Shown piece after piece: positions 1 through 6,080 of a DNA stretch of 9,853 nt (positions are counted from its first letter, which is position 1; every line of letters begins with the position of its first letter). The stretch is taken from NCBI GenBank assembly GCA_031254715.1, contig JAIRTY010000692.1, forward strand, positions 1 through 9,853, written 5' to 3'. The translations under genes and the position numbers were made by a program. Under the pieces are notes generated by a model, which saw nothing but the letters and a program-made list of their open reading frames with translations, had not been told where the DNA came from and did no database searches. Origin of the DNA: Nocardiopsaceae bacterium. GTDB lineage: Bacteria; Actinomycetota; Actinomycetes; Streptosporangiales; Streptosporangiaceae.

Positions 1-1
1 C

Positions 2-781
2 ATGCGCTGGCACCCGGCCACCGGCCTGGGCGTGATCGTGCTCGCGAACGGCACCTACGCGGCGGCCTCCGGGCTCGCCGGGCAGATGCTGTCCGCGCTG
101 CTGCGCCAGCGTCCCGGCCCGGGCACCAGGGCGGCGCTGGCCGACGGCCCGGCGCTCGCGCCCGGTGGGCCCTGGCCGCAGACGCTCCAGGCCCGGCAGC
201 AGGTCATGGGGCTGCTGCGGAACTGGGACGATGCGGTCGCTGCCCGGCTGTTCACCCCGAACGTGGACCAGGACCAGCCGCTGCCAGAGCGCAAGCGCGC
301 CGCGCAACTGCTCCGGGAGCGGATCGGCGAATTCGCCGAGCACCCGCAGCGGCCGCCGGAATTCGCCTCGCCCGCGCACTGCCGCTGGTGGCTGGCGGGC
401 GAGCGGGGAGTGGCGGCCGCCGGGATCCGGCTCAACCCGCAGCGCAGCCCGCGGGTGCAATCGCTGACGCTGGCGATCCCGCCTGCCCCCGGCTCGCCGC
501 TGGCAGGCGCGCTGGGATCGCTCCTTTCATTTCTGAACGGGGATGGCGCGCAGTGGCCGCCGTCCCCGGCCGTGAGCGGCTCACTGGACACTCACCTGCT
601 GGCCCGGCAGTTCCGGATGGCCGCCGCCTGGGCCGGCCGGTGCCGGCTCGGGGCGCTGCGCGCCGGGAACGGGGAGACCACCGCCACCGTCGAGCTCGAC
701 GGTGAGACGGGCCGGCTCGTGCTGGCGGTCAGCCTGGACCCCGCAGTTCCCGAGCTCCACCAGGTGGACCTGTTCATCTGA
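2..781 (+). CDS. Serine hydrolase, beta-lactamase-related, C-terminal part (5' end outside window)
   Basis: Partial gene: the reading frame is open to the left edge, and the ATG at base 2 is probably an internal Met. The first residues (GLGVIVLANGTYAAASGLAGQML) resemble the last strand and helix of the class C beta-lactamase/DD-peptidase fold, where a GVVVLAN-type strand is common. The catalytic SxxK and YxN motifs would lie upstream and cannot be seen. After that comes a roughly 200-residue C-terminal extension containing PGGPWPQTLQARQQVMGLL, a CRWWLAGERG segment and the strand VQSLTLAIPPAP. I recall this kind of extension from actinobacterial serine hydrolases; it may be a substrate-binding or lipocalin-like domain, which is inference. 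The TGA stop at 779-781 overlaps the end of the convergent MFS gene by 8 bp. The substrate is unknown. The family call is fairly safe, but activity cannot be judged from this fragment. Confidence 0.72.
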   Translation: MRWHPATGLGVIVLANGTYAAASGLAGQMLSALLRQRPGPGTRAALADGPALAPGGPWPQTLQARQQVMGLLRNWDDAVAARLFTPNVDQDQPLPERKRAAQLLRERIGEFAEHPQRPPEFASPAHCRWWLAGERGVAAAGIRLNPQRSPRVQSLTLAIPPAPGSPLAGALGSLLSFLNGDGAQWPPSPAVSGSLDTHLLARQFRMAAAWAGRCRLGALRAGNGETTATVELDGETGRLVLAVSLDPAVPELHQVDLFI

Positions 782-1973
782 CCGCCGGCACACGCGATCG
801 CGCGTGGCGGCCGGTCGCGAACGCGAGCAGGGCGATACCGGCTGCGGACACCGGCAGCACGGCGAGCGCGGCGGGCAGCGACGACACGCTGGACAGGCCG
901 CCGATCATGGGTGACACCACGAGCCAGCCGACGTTGCCAGCGAAGTTCACCTGGCCCATCGCCGTCCCGGCCGCCGAACCGGGGATCGTGCCGGCAGCTG
1001 CGAGCGCGCCGGGGAACGCGACGCTGATGCCGGCGCCGGCCACGACGAGTGCGGCCAACGTGACGGCGACGTTGCCGATCAGCAGGGTCACCGCGAGCAC
1101 GACGCAGACGACCGTGGCGCCGGTCCGGATCACCCAGGGCCAGCCGAACCGATTGACCATCCGGTCGGCGAACACCCTGCTGGCAACCTCTCCCGCGGAG
1201 AACACCGCGTAGCCCGCCGCCGCGATGCCGCCCGCCGCGCCAAGCTGGCTCAGGTACACACCGCTCCACGACGCCGGCGCGTCCTCGACCAGCGCTGCGA
1301 GGAAGGTCAGCAACGCGAGCAGTACCACCGTGGCGCGAACGCGGCCCGGGGACAGCCGCTCCGTTCGGGCGGTGCCGGTGACACCGGGCAGCAGGAACCG
1401 GCCGGACGGCAGGGCCAGCGCGGCGAGCACCGCCGCCGTGGCGAGGAACTGAGCGGTCAGCGGCACGTTCAGCGCGGCCAGGGCGGCGCCGCCGAGCCCG
1501 CCGGCCACCGCGCCCAGGCTGCGCACCGCGTGCATGCCGTTGAACACCGACCGGCCGTAGCCCTCCTGGACCGCGGCCGCCTGCGCGTTCATGGCGACCG
1601 CGGTCGCCCCGTCGGCCGCGCCGAGCAGCAGCAAGCCTGCCGACAGCGACACCGTGGTGTGCTCGGCCGCGATGAGGCCGAGCGCGAAGCACAGCAGGGT
1701 CGGCGCGATCGCGCCGATCCGCCGGCTACCCGCGACGTCGACGAGCTTGCCGCCCGCCTGGCTGCCCGCCAGCGCGCCGAGCGCGGGCATCGCCAGCACA
1801 ATGCCCAGCGTGCCGGTGCCCATGCCGAGCAGGTCCCGCACGGCCGGAATCCGTGCCGCCCAGGACGCGAAGACGGCCCCGTGCAACGAGAACACCACGG
1901 TGGTCGCCCAGCGTGCCCTGCGCAGCCCCGTAACCCGGCCGGTGCGGACACGGGTGCCGGTCCGAGGGCGCAT
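774..1973 (-). CDS. MFS transporter, YbjJ-like
   Basis: A 399-residue integral membrane protein, normal length for the major facilitator superfamily, with about 12 hydrophobic segments in two halves separated by a polar loop near residues 190-213. A motif-A-like loop, GGKLVDVAGSRR, lies at residues 74-85 between the second and third helices. A second copy, RVFADRMVNRFG, is at 266-277. The stretch ADGATAVAMNAQAAAVQEGYGR (about 120-141) and the EDAPASWSGVYL segment at 230-241 resemble the YbjJ branch of the superfamily. The cargo cannot be read from sequence; efflux of a small molecule is a common guess but is only inference. The ATG at 1973 lies 6 bp after the stop of the upstream unknown gene, so the two are probably cotranscribed. 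The 3' end overlaps the convergent serine hydrolase gene by 8 bp, leaving no room for an intergenic terminator. Confidence 0.87.
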   Translation of the reverse strand: MRPRTGTRVRTGRVTGLRRARWATTVVFSLHGAVFASWAARIPAVRDLLGMGTGTLGIVLAMPALGALAGSQAGGKLVDVAGSRRIGAIAPTLLCFALGLIAAEHTTVSLSAGLLLLGAADGATAVAMNAQAAAVQEGYGRSVFNGMHAVRSLGAVAGGLGGAALAALNVPLTAQFLATAAVLAALALPSGRFLLPGVTGTARTERLSPGRVRATVVLLALLTFLAALVEDAPASWSGVYLSQLGAAGGIAAAGYAVFSAGEVASRVFADRMVNRFGWPWVIRTGATVVCVVLAVTLLIGNVAVTLAALVVAGAGISVAFPGALAAAGTIPGSAAGTAMGQVNFAGNVGWLVVSPMIGGLSSVSSLPAALAVLPVSAAGIALLAFATGRHARSRVPAVR

Positions 1974-1979
1974 CCCGGG

Positions 1980-2612
1980 TTAGCGCGGGTCGGGGCGGTC
2001 GAGGTTCCAGTGCCGGGCGACCTGGCAGTACCAGCCTTCCTCGCCCGCTGGCAGGACGGTGAAACGGCTGATCGTGCGCTGGCCGCCTTCCTGGTCCCCG
2101 TACAGCACCTCGATCGTGACGGGCTGGCGCGCGGCCAGCGCGCTGTGGAGCCCCCGCCGGAGCGGGTCGTCCGGATCCCGGACGGCTCCTTCCCAGAACC
2201 CGGCGTCCGACGGCGGGACGTAAAGGTCGATGGTGAGGCGGCGGAAGTCGTCCGGGCTGGCATGCGGCACGTCGGCGGGCACCCGGTCGAGCACGGGGTG
2301 CCACCCGTGCAGCAGGGCGCTGCCGGCCCCGGCGTTGCGCAGGGCCATGGCCAGGTAGATGACGCCGCCGCGCTCCTCGAAGATCGCGCTGCCGCCGGCC
2401 AGCCGCGCTGTGTGCTGGTCCGACCACACCACCTTCAGTTCCGGGTCCACGGTGCGGGACTGGATCAGCAACGGCCGCAGCCCGGTGCGCAGCGCCGCTT
2501 CCGCGATCCGGGCCGACTGGTTGGACGACCGGACCGCCGAGAACGTGGCCACGGCCAGGACCAGGGTGCCCGCCGCCGTCGCGAGCGAGGAGATCGTCTG
2601 CCAGTCCGCCAC
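1980..2612 (-). CDS. Conserved hypothetical protein with N-terminal membrane anchor
   Basis: A 210-residue protein starting with GTG. Residues 6-27 (TISSLATAAGTLVLAVATFSAV) form one hydrophobic segment, probably a signal anchor. A short amphipathic helix follows (SSNQSARIAEAALRTGLRPLLI), then a soluble, probably beta-rich domain. Features of that domain are YLAMALRNAGAGSALLHGWHP (86-106), DLYVPPSDAGFWEGAVRDPDDP (129-150), YGDQEGGQRTISRF (171-184) and a C-terminal ARHWNLDRPDPR. I recall similar proteins from many actinobacteria, always without an assigned function, and I do not infer one. The start is supported by a TAAGGT hexamer placed exactly for leaderless transcription (2619-2624). The MFS gene begins 6 bp downstream, so the pair is probably an operon. 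The protein could be an accessory to the transporter, but co-location is the only support for that. Confidence 0.8.
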   Translation of the reverse strand: MADWQTISSLATAAGTLVLAVATFSAVRSSNQSARIAEAALRTGLRPLLIQSRTVDPELKVVWSDQHTARLAGGSAIFEERGGVIYLAMALRNAGAGSALLHGWHPVLDRVPADVPHASPDDFRRLTIDLYVPPSDAGFWEGAVRDPDDPLRRGLHSALAARQPVTIEVLYGDQEGGQRTISRFTVLPAGEEGWYCQVARHWNLDRPDPR

Positions 2613-2618
2613 AGCGAG

Positions 2619-2624
2619 ACCTTA
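2619..2624 (-). promoter_or_regulatory. Candidate leaderless -10 element for the 2612-1980 gene
   Basis: Read on the minus strand, TAAGGT occupies positions -12 to -7 relative to the GTG start, with six bases between. This fits the actinobacterial TANNNT -10 consensus with transcription starting at the first base of the start codon. No Shine-Dalgarno sequence precedes the GTG, and no clear -35 is visible. It would allow expression of the unknown gene and MFS pair independently of the shortened oxidoreductase upstream. Confidence 0.5.
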
Positions 2625-2648
2625 CCCAGCGCGATCCTGGTACGCGGC

Positions 2649-3182
2649 TCAGAACTCCAGTACCAGGCGGCCGCGGGTACCGCCGGCCTCCAGCCTGCGG
2701 TGCGAGTCCGCGGCCTGCTCAGCGGGGAATGTGCCCGCTACCCGCAGCGTGAGCTGGCCGGCTTCGGCCTGCTGCCGGAGCCGGTCGAGCTTGGCCTGCT
2801 CGGGGGCGTAGCTGCGGACGGACACCGGGTGGAAGGAGATGCCGCGCCCGGGCTCGCCCTGGAAGCCGCGCAGGGTCGCGATCCGGCCGCCGTCCCGTAC
2901 CGCCCCGGTCCCGAGCTGGTTCAGCAGGGCGGCGTCGACCATGCCGTCCGCTCCGTCCGGCACGATCGCGCGGACCCGATCGCCGAACCCGTCGCCCCGG
3001 CTGACCACGAGGTCGGCTCCCAGGCCCGCGACCAGTTCCCGGTCGGCCGGGGCGGCGTCGGCAACCACCTGCAGCCCGTCGGCCTTCCCGAGCAGCTCCC
3101 CGGGCCCGGCCACCGGGTCGGCCAGCTCCACGACATGCAGGGCCTCTGGCCCGCCAAACTCGGTGACCCCAATCGCCTTCAT
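2649..3182 (-). CDS. Quinone oxidoreductase/zinc-type alcohol dehydrogenase-like protein with internal deletion (probable non-functional remnant)
   Basis: A continuous 177-residue reading frame with clear similarity to NADP-dependent MDR-family oxidoreductases, whose members are usually about 310-330 residues. Residues 1-30 (MKAIGVTEFGGPEALHVVEL, then ADPVAGPGEL) match the usual N-terminus. The next residues, GKADGLQVVADAAPADRELVAGLGADLVV, match the second half of the nucleotide-binding domain, normally found about 130 residues later. The C-terminus (RRLEAGGTRGRLVLEF) is normal. Most of the GroES-like domain and the glycine-rich GAxGxxG dinucleotide-binding turn are missing, with the junction near residue 31 (about 3085-3095). 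Catalysis and NADPH binding are therefore doubtful, although the frame is intact. The ATG at 3182 was chosen because it begins the conserved MKAIGVTEFGG; an upstream extension in frame to 3416 would run antisense into the nitronate monooxygenase gene. An assembly error is an alternative. Confidence 0.75.
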   Translation of the reverse strand: MKAIGVTEFGGPEALHVVELADPVAGPGELLGKADGLQVVADAAPADRELVAGLGADLVVSRGDGFGDRVRAIVPDGADGMVDAALLNQLGTGAVRDGGRIATLRGFQGEPGRGISFHPVSVRSYAPEQAKLDRLRQQAEAGQLTLRVAGTFPAEQAADSHRRLEAGGTRGRLVLEF

Positions 3183-3222
3183 GTCCGGGTGCAACTGCCG
3201 CACTGCGGGCATATTCCCTGTC

Positions 3223-4176
3223 ATGCTGCGGACCGCGCTGACAGACAGGTTCTCGCTCACCGCCCCGATCGTGGGGGCGCCCATGGCCGGCGTGGCCGGC
3301 GGCCGGCTCGCCGCCGCCGTCTCAGCCGGCGGCGGGCTCGGCATGATCGGCGTGGGGGGCGCCGTCTCACCGGAAGTGATCCAGGCCGAGGCCGACCGGG
3401 CCCGGGCGGGGGGCAAGCCGTACGGGATCGGGCTGATGGCCTGGGTGCTCGAACGGCGCCCCGAGCAGGCGGACGCGGTGATCAGCGCCCGGCCGGACCT
3501 GGTCTCGATCAGCTTCGGTGATTACGGGCGCTGGGTGGGCCGGTTCCACGACGCGGGCATCCCGGTCGTCACCCAGGCCGGGGACGTCGACGCGGCCCGG
3601 GCGGCCGCGGGCCACGGGGTTGACCTGATCGTCGCCCGCGGCGCCGAGGGCGGCGGGCACGGTCACGACCGGGTCGGCACGCTGCCGCTGCTGCAAGGCG
3701 TGCTGGCGGCGGTCGACGTCCCGGTGCTCGCCGCCGGCGGCATCGCCACCGCGCGCGGGCTGGCGGCCGTGCTCGCAGCGGGCGCGGCCGGCGCGTGGAT
3801 CGGCACCGCGCTGCTGGCCTGCCCGGAGGGTGACAACACCCCGGCCGCCCGCAAGCGCATCCAGGCCGCGAACGAGACCGGCACCGTCTACACCCGGCTG
3901 TTCGACGTCGGCAGGCGGATCCCGTGGCCCCGGGAGTTCGGCGGGCGCGCGCTGGCGAACGAGTTCAGCCGGGCCTGGGAAGGCCGCGACGACGAGCTGG
4001 CCGCCGACGAGCAGGCCCAGCGGCAGCTCGCCGACGCTCAGCAACAGGAGGACTACGACCTCGGCTGCCTGTACGCGGGCCAGGCCGTCGGGCTGGTAAC
4101 CGAGGAACGGCCCGCCACCACCCTGGTGACCGAGCTTGCCGCCGGCGCGGAGGAGCTGCTGCGGCGCTGGTCCTGA
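3223..4176 (+). CDS. Nitronate monooxygenase (2-nitropropane dioxygenase family)
   Basis: A 317-residue FMN-dependent TIM-barrel enzyme of near-normal family length, predicted cytosolic. Such enzymes oxidise alkyl nitronates such as propionate-3-nitronate to carbonyl compounds and nitrite, using oxygen. Visible marks are PIVGAPMAGVAGGRLAAAVS at residues 15-34 (first barrel strand and flavin contact) and GAEGGGHG at 140-147, the counterpart of the GxEAGGH motif with likely catalytic His146. The phosphate-binding segment AAGGIATARGL is at 170-180, followed by GAAGAWIGTALLA. The ATG at 3223 gives the expected N-terminus; an in-frame ATG at 3181 would overlap the start of the divergent oxidoreductase and adds unconserved residues. 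There is no Shine-Dalgarno sequence, so leaderless expression from the CATATT at 3210-3215 is possible but weak. Other flavin enzymes of the same fold, such as enoyl-ACP reductase FabK, are less likely. The exact substrate is unknown. Confidence 0.88.
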   Translation: MLRTALTDRFSLTAPIVGAPMAGVAGGRLAAAVSAGGGLGMIGVGGAVSPEVIQAEADRARAGGKPYGIGLMAWVLERRPEQADAVISARPDLVSISFGDYGRWVGRFHDAGIPVVTQAGDVDAARAAAGHGVDLIVARGAEGGGHGHDRVGTLPLLQGVLAAVDVPVLAAGGIATARGLAAVLAAGAAGAWIGTALLACPEGDNTPAARKRIQAANETGTVYTRLFDVGRRIPWPREFGGRALANEFSRAWEGRDDELAADEQAQRQLADAQQQEDYDLGCLYAGQAVGLVTEERPATTLVTELAAGAEELLRRWS

Positions 4177-4183
4177 ACCGCTC

Positions 4184-4199
4184 GCCCGGCGCACCGGGC
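4184..4199. terminator. Candidate bidirectional terminator hairpin
   Basis: GCCCGG (4184-4189) and CCGGGC (4194-4199) form a perfect 6-bp GC stem around the loop CGCA. It sits in the 36-bp gap between the convergent stops of the nitronate monooxygenase (4176) and the alpha/beta hydrolase (4213). There is no T-run on either side, which is common for actinobacterial terminators. Short GC palindromes occur by chance in such DNA, so the call rests on location. Confidence 0.4.
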
Positions 4200-4212
4200 C
4201 GGGGGTCAGGGG

Positions 4213-4938
4213 TCAGGCGAGCTCCAGCAGCAGCCGGGCCAGCTCGCCGGGCCGGTTGCTGGCGATCATGTGGCTGGTGGCGATCTCCCGGTACCGCCAG
4301 GCGGGCGAGTGCCGGACCCGGTCCGCCGCCGCCCAGAAGGGCTGGCCGGCTTCGGGCCGCAGATCGCCGGGCCCGGGCCTGGGCTCGCCGGTCGCCTTGA
4401 TGTAGGTGCGCGTGAACGGGAACTGCTCAAGCGGCCGGGCCAGCCAGACCGGCTCGGTGAAGCAGGCAGCCGGATGCGGGGTACGGCGCGGGGCGGCCCA
4501 CTGCGTCTCCGCCGGATCGTCGTACTCCCGCGACACCGGCGGCACCAGCCAGTCCCGGCCCAGCTCGATCACAGCGGGAGCGGCCCTGCCCCCGGTCATC
4601 GTGCTGAGGCTGTCACCGTCACTGGGCAGGAAGGCGTCCAGGTAGACCAGGTGGCTGATCCGCTCGCCGATGTGCCCGATCGCCCCGGTGACCACCATCC
4701 CGCCGTAGGAGTAGCCGAGCAGCACGATGTCGCGCAGGTCCTCGTACAGGACGGTGTTGACCACATCGGTGATGTGCGTCGTCAGGCAGACCTGAGGGCT
4801 GGTGAGGTGCGCCCGCTCGCCGATGCCGGTCAGGCTCGGCGTGAAGACCTCGTGCCCGGCCGCCCACAGCAGCGGCCGGATCTTGCGGAAGCCGTGGGCA
4901 CCGCCCCAGGCGCCGTGCACCAGGACGAACGCCGTCAT
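4213..4938 (-). CDS. Alpha/beta hydrolase, EstC/salicylate-esterase-like
   Basis: A 241-residue single-domain alpha/beta hydrolase without a signal peptide, so predicted cytosolic. The N-terminal FVLVHGAWGGAHGF carries the HG oxyanion-hole motif at residues 8-9. The nucleophile elbow is GYSYGG at 75-80, with Ser77 as nucleophile. YLDAFLPSDGDS at 99-110 is typical of the branch that includes bacterial EstC-like esterases and plant methylesterases/hydroxynitrile lyases. The C-terminal TSHMIASNRPGELARLLLEL supplies the probable catalytic His223; I could not place the acid residue with confidence. Members hydrolyse small esters, and the natural substrate here is unknown. The ATG at 4938 lies 1 bp after the stop of the upstream DinB-family gene, so the two are almost certainly cotranscribed and perhaps translationally coupled. 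A G-rich stretch just before the start, inside the end of the upstream gene, could act as a ribosome binding site. Confidence 0.86.
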   Translation of the reverse strand: MTAFVLVHGAWGGAHGFRKIRPLLWAAGHEVFTPSLTGIGERAHLTSPQVCLTTHITDVVNTVLYEDLRDIVLLGYSYGGMVVTGAIGHIGERISHLVYLDAFLPSDGDSLSTMTGGRAAPAVIELGRDWLVPPVSREYDDPAETQWAAPRRTPHPAACFTEPVWLARPLEQFPFTRTYIKATGEPRPGPGDLRPEAGQPFWAAADRVRHSPAWRYREIATSHMIASNRPGELARLLLELA

Positions 4939-4939
4939 C

Positions 4940-5530
4940 TCAGCCCGCCCCGGCTTCCCGCGCGGCCTGCTCCAGCCGGGTCCGGTACTCCTGCCACCAC
5001 GCCTGGTCGCCCGGTGCCAGGTTGTCGTTGCCGGGGCGCTGCCCAGCCTTGCCGTCGATCAGCTCCCGGACGATGTCGGCGTGCCCGGCGTGCCGGGCGG
5101 TCTCGTCGACCATGCGCACGAGGGCACCGTGCAGCGTCACCTCGTTCCGCTCGGGCGGCCACCACGGCACGTGCCCGATCGCGTCCAGCGGCAGCTCGCT
5201 GATGGTCGCGTCGGAGTGCGCCCACGCCCGCCGGTACAGCCCGGTGATCTGCTCGCGCGACTCGCCGGGGGCCGCCCACATGTCGGCGTTGGGCTCCGCG
5301 CCCTCCTCGAACCACGGCAGCGGCTCGCCCGACGGCCGCCCGAAGGTGTCGCCGAAATACCCGAGCTCGACGCTGGCCAGGTGCTTGACGAGGCCCAGCA
5401 GGTTGGTGCCGGTCGGGGTGACGGGACGACGGATGTCGTACTCCGGCAGCCCTTCCAGTTTCCAGAGCAGGGCCTCGCGGGCGGCTTGCAGGTAACGCTG
5501 GAGATCCGCTTTCGGATCGGAACCGGCCAT
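4940..5530 (-). CDS. DinB family protein (DUF664)
   Basis: A 196-residue predicted four-helix-bundle protein of the DinB/YfiT superfamily, DUF664 branch, which in actinobacteria includes putative mycothiol-dependent S-transferases. Conserved family segments are TNLLGLVKHLASVELGYFG (residues 42-60, with metal-ligand candidate His50) and VDETARHAGHADIVRELIDG (141-160, with candidates His147 and His150). The three histidines suggest an intact metal site, probably binding a divalent ion. Substrate and reaction are not known; thiol transfer or detoxification is inference from the superfamily. ATG 5530 is chosen because it precedes the first predicted helix (ADLQRYLQAAREALLWKLEGL). A longer in-frame extension to 6055 would lie antisense to the VOC gene and is rejected. 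It is the first gene of a two-gene operon with the alpha/beta hydrolase. Confidence 0.85.
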   Translation of the reverse strand: MAGSDPKADLQRYLQAAREALLWKLEGLPEYDIRRPVTPTGTNLLGLVKHLASVELGYFGDTFGRPSGEPLPWFEEGAEPNADMWAAPGESREQITGLYRRAWAHSDATISELPLDAIGHVPWWPPERNEVTLHGALVRMVDETARHAGHADIVRELIDGKAGQRPGNDNLAPGDQAWWQEYRTRLEQAAREAGAG

Positions 5531-5553
5531 GCCGGACAGTGTGCCATCCGGCA
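5530..5553. repeat. Inverted repeat over the divergent start region (operator candidate)
   Basis: TGCCGGA (5530-5536) and TCCGGCA (5547-5553) are perfect inverted arms of 7 bp separated by 10 bp, giving 17 bp between arm centres. The left arm touches the last base of the start codon of the minus-strand DinB-family gene. Spacing and location would suit a dimeric regulator acting on the divergent pair, or a hairpin in the minus-strand 5' end. No regulator gene lies nearby, so this is a candidate only. Confidence 0.35.
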
Positions 5554-5580
5554 CGGTCAGTCCGTGGCCAGCGCAGGAGA

Positions 5581-5601
5581 GGCCGGACCGACGGGCCGGC
5601 C
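5581..5601. repeat. GC-rich inverted repeat upstream of VOC gene 1
   Basis: GGCCGG (5581-5586) and CCGGCC (5596-5601) form inverted arms of 6 bp with a 9-bp spacer. They lie just upstream of the putative -10 hexamer at 5610-5615, where a -35 or an operator would sit. The arms are simple GC palindromes that arise easily by chance at this base composition. Confidence 0.22.
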
Positions 5602-5609
5602 TGGCGCAG

Positions 5610-5615
5610 TACCGT
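5610..5615 (+). promoter_or_regulatory. Candidate leaderless -10 element for VOC gene 1
   Basis: TACCGT fits TANNNT and ends 6 bases before the ATG at 5622, so transcription would start at or next to the A of the start codon. No Shine-Dalgarno sequence is positioned for this ATG; the nearest purine run, AGGAGA at about 5575-5580, is some 40 bases too far upstream. The same spacing recurs at glnE and at the 2612 start. Confidence 0.5.
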
Positions 5616-5621
5616 CCTGAC

Positions 5622-6032
5622 ATGGAAGGAACGAGGAAACCGCACGGATACGGGCCCGGCCGGGGGGAGCTGACCCTGGTCGTGGACTGCTCGGACCTCG
5701 GGCGCGCCGCCAGCTTCTGGTGCGAGGTGCTCGGGTATGTGCGGGACGGGGAGCCGAGCGGGCCGTACCAGAGCCTGGTGCCCGCCGACGGCCAGGGCAT
5801 CGAGGTGCTGCTGCAGCGTGTCCCCGAGCACAAGTCAGGGAAGAACCGGCTCCACCTCGACCTGCGGACCCGCGAACTGGAGCCCGAGGTCGCCAGGGCC
5901 GTCGCGGCCGGCGCCACCCGCCAGACGGCGGAGCCGGTCACGGAGGGAGACTGGACCTGGCACATCCTCAGCGACCCGGACGGTAACGAGTTCTGCGTGG
6001 TCCGGCCGGCACCGGAGTTCTGGGCCCAGTGA
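5622..6032 (+). CDS. VOC family protein 1 (Glyoxalase_6-like)
   Basis: A 136-residue protein of the vicinal oxygen chelate superfamily (glyoxalase I/bleomycin resistance/dioxygenase fold), consisting of one domain with two beta-alpha-beta-beta-beta modules. Visible marks are LVVDCSDLGRAASFWCEVLGY (19-39), KNRLHLDL (74-81) and LSDPDGNEFCVV (116-127). His78 in RLHLD and Glu123 in NEF occupy usual VOC metal-ligand positions, while the first-strand ligand is occupied by a VDCSD segment. The substrate is unknown, and members of this branch are rarely characterised. The ATG at 5622 is favoured over the longer frame from 5529 because the extension is unconserved and because a TACCGT hexamer is spaced for leaderless transcription. 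glnE begins 48 bp downstream with its own candidate promoter. The protein is clearly homologous to the second VOC protein at 9211-9600. Confidence 0.86.
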   Translation: MEGTRKPHGYGPGRGELTLVVDCSDLGRAASFWCEVLGYVRDGEPSGPYQSLVPADGQGIEVLLQRVPEHKSGKNRLHLDLRTRELEPEVARAVAAGATRQTAEPVTEGDWTWHILSDPDGNEFCVVRPAPEFWAQ

Positions 6033-6068
6033 GCGGAGCGGCCGCGAGAAGGCACTCCCGCCGGCCGC

Positions 6069-6074
6069 TACGGT
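6069..6074 (+). promoter_or_regulatory. Candidate leaderless -10 element for glnE
   Basis: TACGGT matches TANNNT, and exactly six bases separate it from the GTG start at 6081, the same geometry as upstream of VOC gene 1. No usable Shine-Dalgarno is present, and no clear -35 is visible in the 48-bp gap after VOC gene 1. It suggests that glnE can be transcribed independently and translated leaderless. Nothing in the gap identifies a binding site for a nitrogen regulator such as GlnR. Confidence 0.5.
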
Positions 6075-6080
6075 GCTGGG

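Noticed and set aside
3181..3222. Upstream in-frame ATG for the nitronate monooxygenase
   Set aside because: It adds 14 unconserved residues (MSGCNCRTAGIFPV) and would overlap the divergent gene's start codon. The start at 3223 fits the family N-terminus better.
2649..3416. Longer start for the oxidoreductase, adding 78 residues
   Set aside because: The extra residues are unlike the family and overlap the nitronate monooxygenase gene; the conserved N-terminus begins at 3182.
1530..3521. A 663-codon plus-strand open frame
   Set aside because: It runs antisense through the MFS, unknown and oxidoreductase genes and into the monooxygenase. Its translation is Arg/Gly/Ala/Pro-rich without family motifs, as expected from the codon bias of the real genes on the other strand.
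4940..6055. 371-codon extension of the DinB-family gene
   Set aside because: The N-terminal 175 codons lie antisense to VOC gene 1 and show no recognisable domain. The family begins at the ATG at 5530.
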